Source: an uncultured Bacteroidia bacterium (GTDB lineage Bacteria > Bacteroidota > Bacteroidia > Bacteroidales > F082). Taken from it: a stretch of 64,000 nucleotides of DNA. Of the stretch, positions 60,807 to 64,000 are shown one piece after another. How positions within the stretch are numbered: position 1 is the first letter of the stretch; each line of letters opens with the position of its first letter. The notes beneath the pieces were generated by a model, which saw nothing but the letters and a program-made list of their open reading frames with translations, did no database searches and was not told the DNA's origin. Location of the stretch: contig CADADR010000005.1 of NCBI GenBank assembly GCA_902786745.1, positions 1-64,000 on the forward strand. The letters run 5' to 3'. A program made the position numbers and the translations under genes.

Positions 60807-61994
60807 TTATCCGATAATTACCTTATAAAGCATTACCCCTTTCGCCGTCAGCAGGTATTTCTGCCGTGGATGGCGGGGCGTTTCGGGATGTAAAAGACGG
60901 ACGAAACCTTCGGAAATAGCGGGATTCAAATGGTATTCTATGAAGCTCTTCCGGTCTTTCAGACCTTTGAGTTCCATCATTTCTTTGAAGCTCAATTCTT
61001 TAGTTCCAATAACCTGTACGAGTTGAATGATGTTTTCGTTCTTTGTATAGAACTTACTATTCGGGTTTAATCGATTTATTGGAGAGCTTGTGGGGGTACT
61101 TGTGGGGGTACTTGTGGGGGTGCTTTTTGGCTCAGCCAAATTAGGCTGCACACTCCATTCTTCCGTGGGGTGGACATGCAGATAGCGGTTGCGGAGGTCC
61201 CATTGCTCGCCGAGGAGCAGGTTGCGGAAGAAATGCTGCAAATAGATAGGGGAGTAGTCGATGCCTTTCACGGCATTTTTGTAGTTGGCGCGGACAAGGG
61301 CGTTGCGGAAATACCACGAGTGTTTTGCAAACATGTCGTTCTCCACGTCAAAGCCTATCGAGCGCAGGTACTGTATGGTGAACACGGCCGTGGTGCGGGT
61401 GTTGCCTTCGCCGAAAGCGTGGATTTGCCAAAGTCCGGAGACGAAGTTGGCGATATGAGTGATAAGGTCGTCCTGTGCGAGGCCTTTATAGCTGAATTCG
61501 CGTTCTTGTTTAATGTCGTAGTCCAATGCCCGGCGCAGGTCTTCCCAGTTCAGGTAATTCACCGTGTCGCCTTCCAGCACCCATTCCTTCTTGGTGATGT
61601 CGTAGTCGCGCAGTTGGCCAGCGTGTTTGAAGACGCCTTCGAAGATGCGGCGGTGCAACGAGATAAAACCATTGGCGGTGAAGTCGACCGTCTTCACAGA
61701 GAGTATCTTCTTAATGTTTCTCGATGCTTTGTCGGCTTCATTCTTGTCGTCATCATGGGCCTCGCGCGCGGTCTTGCTTTCGTAATAGCTGTCGAGCAAC
61801 GTGTCGACCTGATCCATGGTAAGCTCGCCTTCGATGTTGCGGCGCGCCAAGTCATTGAGGTACTCCGAGGTCGTGAGCCCATCGACGGCTTGCAGACCGA
61901 TGGCTGTGCTCCAAGCATAGGCGGCCTCGCGCTGCGCGGGTTCTCCTTGTCGGATGTATTCATCGAAGTCTATGTAATGCTGTTCTTTGAACAT
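60807..61994 (-). CDS. Second Fic-family protein with VbhA-like N-terminus and winged helix
   Basis: 395 residues from the ATG at 61992-61994, chosen because a promoter (TATCTTTG, minus, 62019-62026) overlaps the longer frame. Fic motif HAFGEGNTR (192-200) with His192 and Asn in place of the second Gly of the classic HPFxxGNGR. The N-terminus (about 25-70: AYAWSTAIGLQAVDGLTTSEYL...EGELTMDQ) resembles VbhA-like antitoxin helices. A linker with three TSTP repeats (about 300-315; 12-base DNA repeats at 61087-61122) leads to a C-terminal winged helix. Target unknown. Confidence 0.85.
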   Translation of the reverse strand: MFKEQHYIDFDEYIRQGEPAQREAAYAWSTAIGLQAVDGLTTSEYLNDLARRNIEGELTMDQVDTLLDSYYESKTAREAHDDDKNEADKASRNIKKILSVKTVDFTANGFISLHRRIFEGVFKHAGQLRDYDITKKEWVLEGDTVNYLNWEDLRRALDYDIKQEREFSYKGLAQDDLITHIANFVSGLWQIHAFGEGNTRTTAVFTIQYLRSIGFDVENDMFAKHSWYFRNALVRANYKNAVKGIDYSPIYLQHFFRNLLLGEQWDLRNRYLHVHPTEEWSVQPNLAEPKSTPTSTPTSTPTSSPINRLNPNSKFYTKNENIIQLVQVIGTKELSFKEMMELKGLKDRKSFIEYHLNPAISEGFVRLLHPETPRHPRQKYLLTAKGVMLYKVIIG

Positions 61995-62026
61995 GGCGTG
62001 TCGTCGTGAATCAGGCTTCAAAGATA

Positions 62027-62404
62027 CGAAATTTTGGTGGATTGTGGGTCTTTCTTTCTTCCTTTTTCTTGAAAAAAAGGAAGCGAAAATTCAAGGCCGA
62101 CATCATCGGACCTCCCCGCCCAACCCTGTCGGGTACTGGCATTCCCAGTCCGGGAGAACCTCATGAGACACTTCTGCTTTTGTGCTACGCCCAGACCCAA
62201 AAGCCTCATCGCGGAGGAACGTCCGCGATCTCCTACGCTTTTGGGACTCCACCTCTTGCCGTCGATTCAATAGGCTGCAAGCAGCCATGTCATGCCAACG
62301 TGGGTTTGTGCGATGGAGGGCATCTATGGCTGCGGTTTTGTCTCCATTGTCCGGCAATAAGGTAAGGAAAGAAGAGGATAGGCTTTCTGAGTTTGATTAT
62401 TATG
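62027..62404. other. Gene-free stretch between the second Fic gene and the DUF3267 gene
   Basis: No supported gene. It contains a GGAGGAACGTCCGCGATCTC segment (62214-62233) related to the GTCAT-type dispersed repeat and the inverted words CCCAAAAGC / GCTTTTGGG about 50 bases apart (62206 and 62247). Otherwise nothing clear. Confidence 0.4.
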
Positions 62405-62412
62405 TATCTTTG
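62405..62412 (+). promoter_or_regulatory. -7 promoter element of the DUF3267 gene
   Basis: TATCTTTG, 22 bases before the ATG at 62435. It rules out the upstream start at 62393. Confidence 0.65.
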
Positions 62413-62434
62413 CGCTGTTTTATCTGACACGACC

Positions 62435-63073
62435 ATGGATAACGAGAAGAACAGAAAACTAAGCGCGCGAGAGCAACGACGCTTGGACGTCTTTGAGAAG
62501 ACCAGCGAAGCCCTCGTCGGGCAGGGCTACAAGAGGAACGACCTGAACATCAGCATCGTCAAGGCCAACCTCTTCGTCCTATTGCTCGCCATCCCGGTGA
62601 CCGCCATCGGCGTGTTGCTTTTCGCTTGGAAGAATCCCATGGCGCTGCTGAGGCCGACACCGAAGGAGAGTCTGTTGTTCGTCGTCATATTCATAGCGCT
62701 CATCGTGGCCCACGAGCTCATCCACGGCTTGACTTGGAGCGTATTTGCAGAGCATCATTTCAAAGACATCGATTTCGGGTTCATGAAGGAGTACTTGACG
62801 CCTTACTGCACCTGTGCCACGCCCCTGACGAAGCGCCATTACATCTGGGGCGCTTTGATGCCATGCATTGTCCTTGGGATCATCCCTGCCCTCTTGGGGA
62901 TCCTGTTGGGTTCGGGGCTGTTGTTCTGGATCGGCATCGTCATGACGCTCTCGGCGGGCGGGGATCTCATGATTGTGTGGAAGGTGATGAGGTATAAGAA
63001 GCAGGAAGGGTCAGAGGAGATCCTGATTTATGATCATCCTACACAGGCCGGGTCGGTGGTTTTTGAGAAGTAA
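62435..63073 (+). CDS. DUF3267 membrane metallopeptidase-like protein
   Basis: 212 residues. Four membrane segments (about 40-62, 75-95, 130-150, 155-180). HELIHG in VAHELIHGLTWSVF gives the HExxH zinc motif, with an acidic residue region later. DUF3267 is classed with putative intramembrane zincins. Substrate unknown. Confidence 0.85.
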   Translation: MDNEKNRKLSAREQRRLDVFEKTSEALVGQGYKRNDLNISIVKANLFVLLLAIPVTAIGVLLFAWKNPMALLRPTPKESLLFVVIFIALIVAHELIHGLTWSVFAEHHFKDIDFGFMKEYLTPYCTCATPLTKRHYIWGALMPCIVLGIIPALLGILLGSGLLFWIGIVMTLSAGGDLMIVWKVMRYKKQEGSEEILIYDHPTQAGSVVFEK

Positions 63074-63170
63074 TATGTAGCCTTGTCGCAATGCGTCTTC
63101 AGGTAAGGCGACCTCCCCTCCAGATACACCCTTTTGTTCACCTCCAGCATCATCGATTGGTAACTTTTCG

Positions 63171-63235
63171 CATACCCTAAGCATACCCTAGGCATATCCT
63201 TCGCATATCCTAGGCATATCCAAACATATCCTTTG
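63171..63235. repeat. 11-bp tandem array, CATATCCTAGG type
   Basis: Six consecutive units: CATACCCTAAG, CATACCCTAGG, CATATCCTTCG, CATATCCTAGG, CATATCCAAA (10 bp) and CATATCCTTTG. The length close to one DNA turn puts each unit on the same face of the helix. Confidence 0.8.
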
Positions 63236-63247
63236 GGTATGGCTAGA

Positions 63248-63302
63248 GCGAAGGAAGGGCGAAAGAAGGGCGGGAGAAGAGCAAAGGAAAAGCAAGAGAA
63301 GT
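63248..63302. repeat. 11-bp tandem array, purine-rich GCGAAGGAAGG type
   Basis: Five consecutive 11-bp units: GCGAAGGAAGG, GCGAAAGAAGG, GCGGGAGAAGA, GCAAAGGAAAA, GCAAGAGAAGT. All purines except one or two C/T per unit. It follows the previous array after 12 bases. Confidence 0.75.
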
Positions 63303-63467
63303 GTATGTTGAGAAGCATTGATGAAAGTGCTTGATGAATTTGGGAGTTTCTTGGAGGATGGTTTTTGAATACTGAACTTAGAAAAAATGAAAAAAGTAGC
63401 AGTAAAATGAAAATAATTCAAATTTATTGTCTATTTTTGCAGGAAAAATACAAATACATATGTTAAA

Positions 63468-64000
63468 ATGATACTTGAGATTCGTTTAGAGAACTTTTTT
63501 TCAATCAATGAAGAGGTGGTATTAGATATGCGGGCAGCGAATATCCAGTCGAAGAAGGCCAAGGATTTGGAAGGCAACACCTTTGTCTGCAATGGTGGAC
63601 GCATGCTGAAAACCGTGGCCATTTATGGAGCCAACGCCTCTGGGAAAAGCAATGTCATCAAGGCCATCCGTGCCTGTGTGCAGATGATTTTCGAGTCACA
63701 CAATTACAATGAGAACACCGTTTTCGGTTTTACACCTTTCAAATTCGGCGGCATTGGGAAGCCCAGCCGTTTCCTTATCCGCTTCCTGTTGGACGGAATT
63801 GAGTATGAGTATTCGTTTTCGATGACGAAACTTGAAATCATCACCGAGGAGTTGTATTACTATCCGCATGGTCGTCGTTCGTTGGTGTTTGCCCGTGATG
63901 AAAGAAAAGGGCCCGACAAGAAAGACATCTACGAGTTCCGTTCAGTCATCTCAAGACCGATGGACGTGGCCACCAACACTTCCAAGAAAACGCTGTTTGT
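63468..64000 (+). CDS. AAA family ATPase, 3' truncated by window
   Basis: First 177 residues. MILEIRLENFFSINEEVVLDM then Walker A YGANASGKSNVIKAI (about 53-67) show the AAA_15/AAA_21 type with SMC-like ends. The following IRFLLDGIEYEYSFSMTKLEIITEELYYY matches single-gene or RloA-like ATPases, which in many cases belong to defence pairs. The partner gene, if any, lies outside. A TATTTTTG element is at 63432-63439, 28 bases before the ATG. Confidence 0.85.
   Translation, partial: MILEIRLENFFSINEEVVLDMRAANIQSKKAKDLEGNTFVCNGGRMLKTVAIYGANASGKSNVIKAIRACVQMIFESHNYNENTVFGFTPFKFGGIGKPSRFLIRFLLDGIEYEYSFSMTKLEIITEELYYYPHGRRSLVFARDERKGPDKKDIYEFRSVISRPMDVATNTSKKTLF

Noticed and set aside
63171..63302. 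Short regular repeats as a CRISPR-like array or coding repeat
   Set aside because: Units are contiguous 11-mers without spacers and 11 is not a multiple of three, so neither CRISPR nor a conserved coding repeat.

Overview
The window looks like a chromosomal segment of an uncultured member of the Bacteroidota, most likely Bacteroidales. The evidence is the repeated TAnnTTTG promoter element (often TATCTTTG or TATTTTTG just before a start), four secreted proteins ending in type IX secretion (T9SS) sorting domains, several lipoproteins with short MKK signal peptides, an RNase Y, an HU-CCDC81/SPOR protein and a zapA/6S-like RNA/rny arrangement. No rRNA operon or phage structural gene is present.

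Layout. 1-1.9 kb: the end of a T9SS cargo protein, sufE, a DUF59 (SufT-like) gene and a choline-kinase-like gene. 1.97-7.1 kb: a tRNA-Ala(CGC) carrying an AT-rich integrative element. Its large serine recombinase ends inside the tRNA, and the element also has small accessory genes, a resolvase-type recombinase and a probable Rep initiator. 7.1-12.8 kb: DUF389, TrkH, an OxyR-like regulator without the redox cysteines, fRMsr and a His/Asp-rich COG0523 GTPase. 12.8-14.5 kb: an accessory islet with a possible PBECR-type nuclease domain, a likely intergenic small RNA and a T5orf172 GIY-YIG protein. 14.5-29.5 kb: AGCS symporter, two paralogous lipoproteins, Mfd, an OPT transporter, a T9SS subtilase, an acyltransferase, DUF2851 and a 5'-nucleotidase. 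29.5-32.9 kb: a coiled-coil protein, ZapA, a 6S-like RNA, RNase Y and a radical SAM protein.

33.2-39.0 kb: two large T9SS cargo proteins; the first looks like a C13 (legumain-like) peptidase whose catalytic His and Cys are replaced. 39-47.3 kb: GT2, Tgt, LptG/F-type permease, deoxynucleoside kinase, KdsB, HU/SPOR, TrmB and a HerA-like ATPase. 47.3-50.1 kb: a FISUMP-like lipoprotein, a fic gene sitting in a cassette bounded by a duplicated pcm 3' end, and pcm. 50.1-57.3 kb: oxidoreductase, lipoprotein, sugar transferase, Tdk, a Pro/Glu-repeat protein, RsmI, an FMN-binding lipoprotein, uridine kinase and tRNA-Gln. 57.4-64 kb: a beta-barrel-like protein, a tiny lipoprotein, Ung, RdgB, a DIP1984-family protein, a second Fic protein, a DUF3267 metallopeptidase-like protein and the start of an AAA ATPase.

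Structure beyond the genes is the most unusual aspect. There is a family of about 133-bp nested-palindrome repeats (three copies). Three protein-coding genes within 8 kb carry in-frame palindromic repeat insertions. A promoter-and-terminator-bounded small RNA has a glycine-riboswitch-like motif. A 175-nt structured intergenic region is closed by a perfect 10-bp inverted repeat, and there are two adjacent 11-bp phased tandem arrays. All calls are from reading the sequence; no database search was run.
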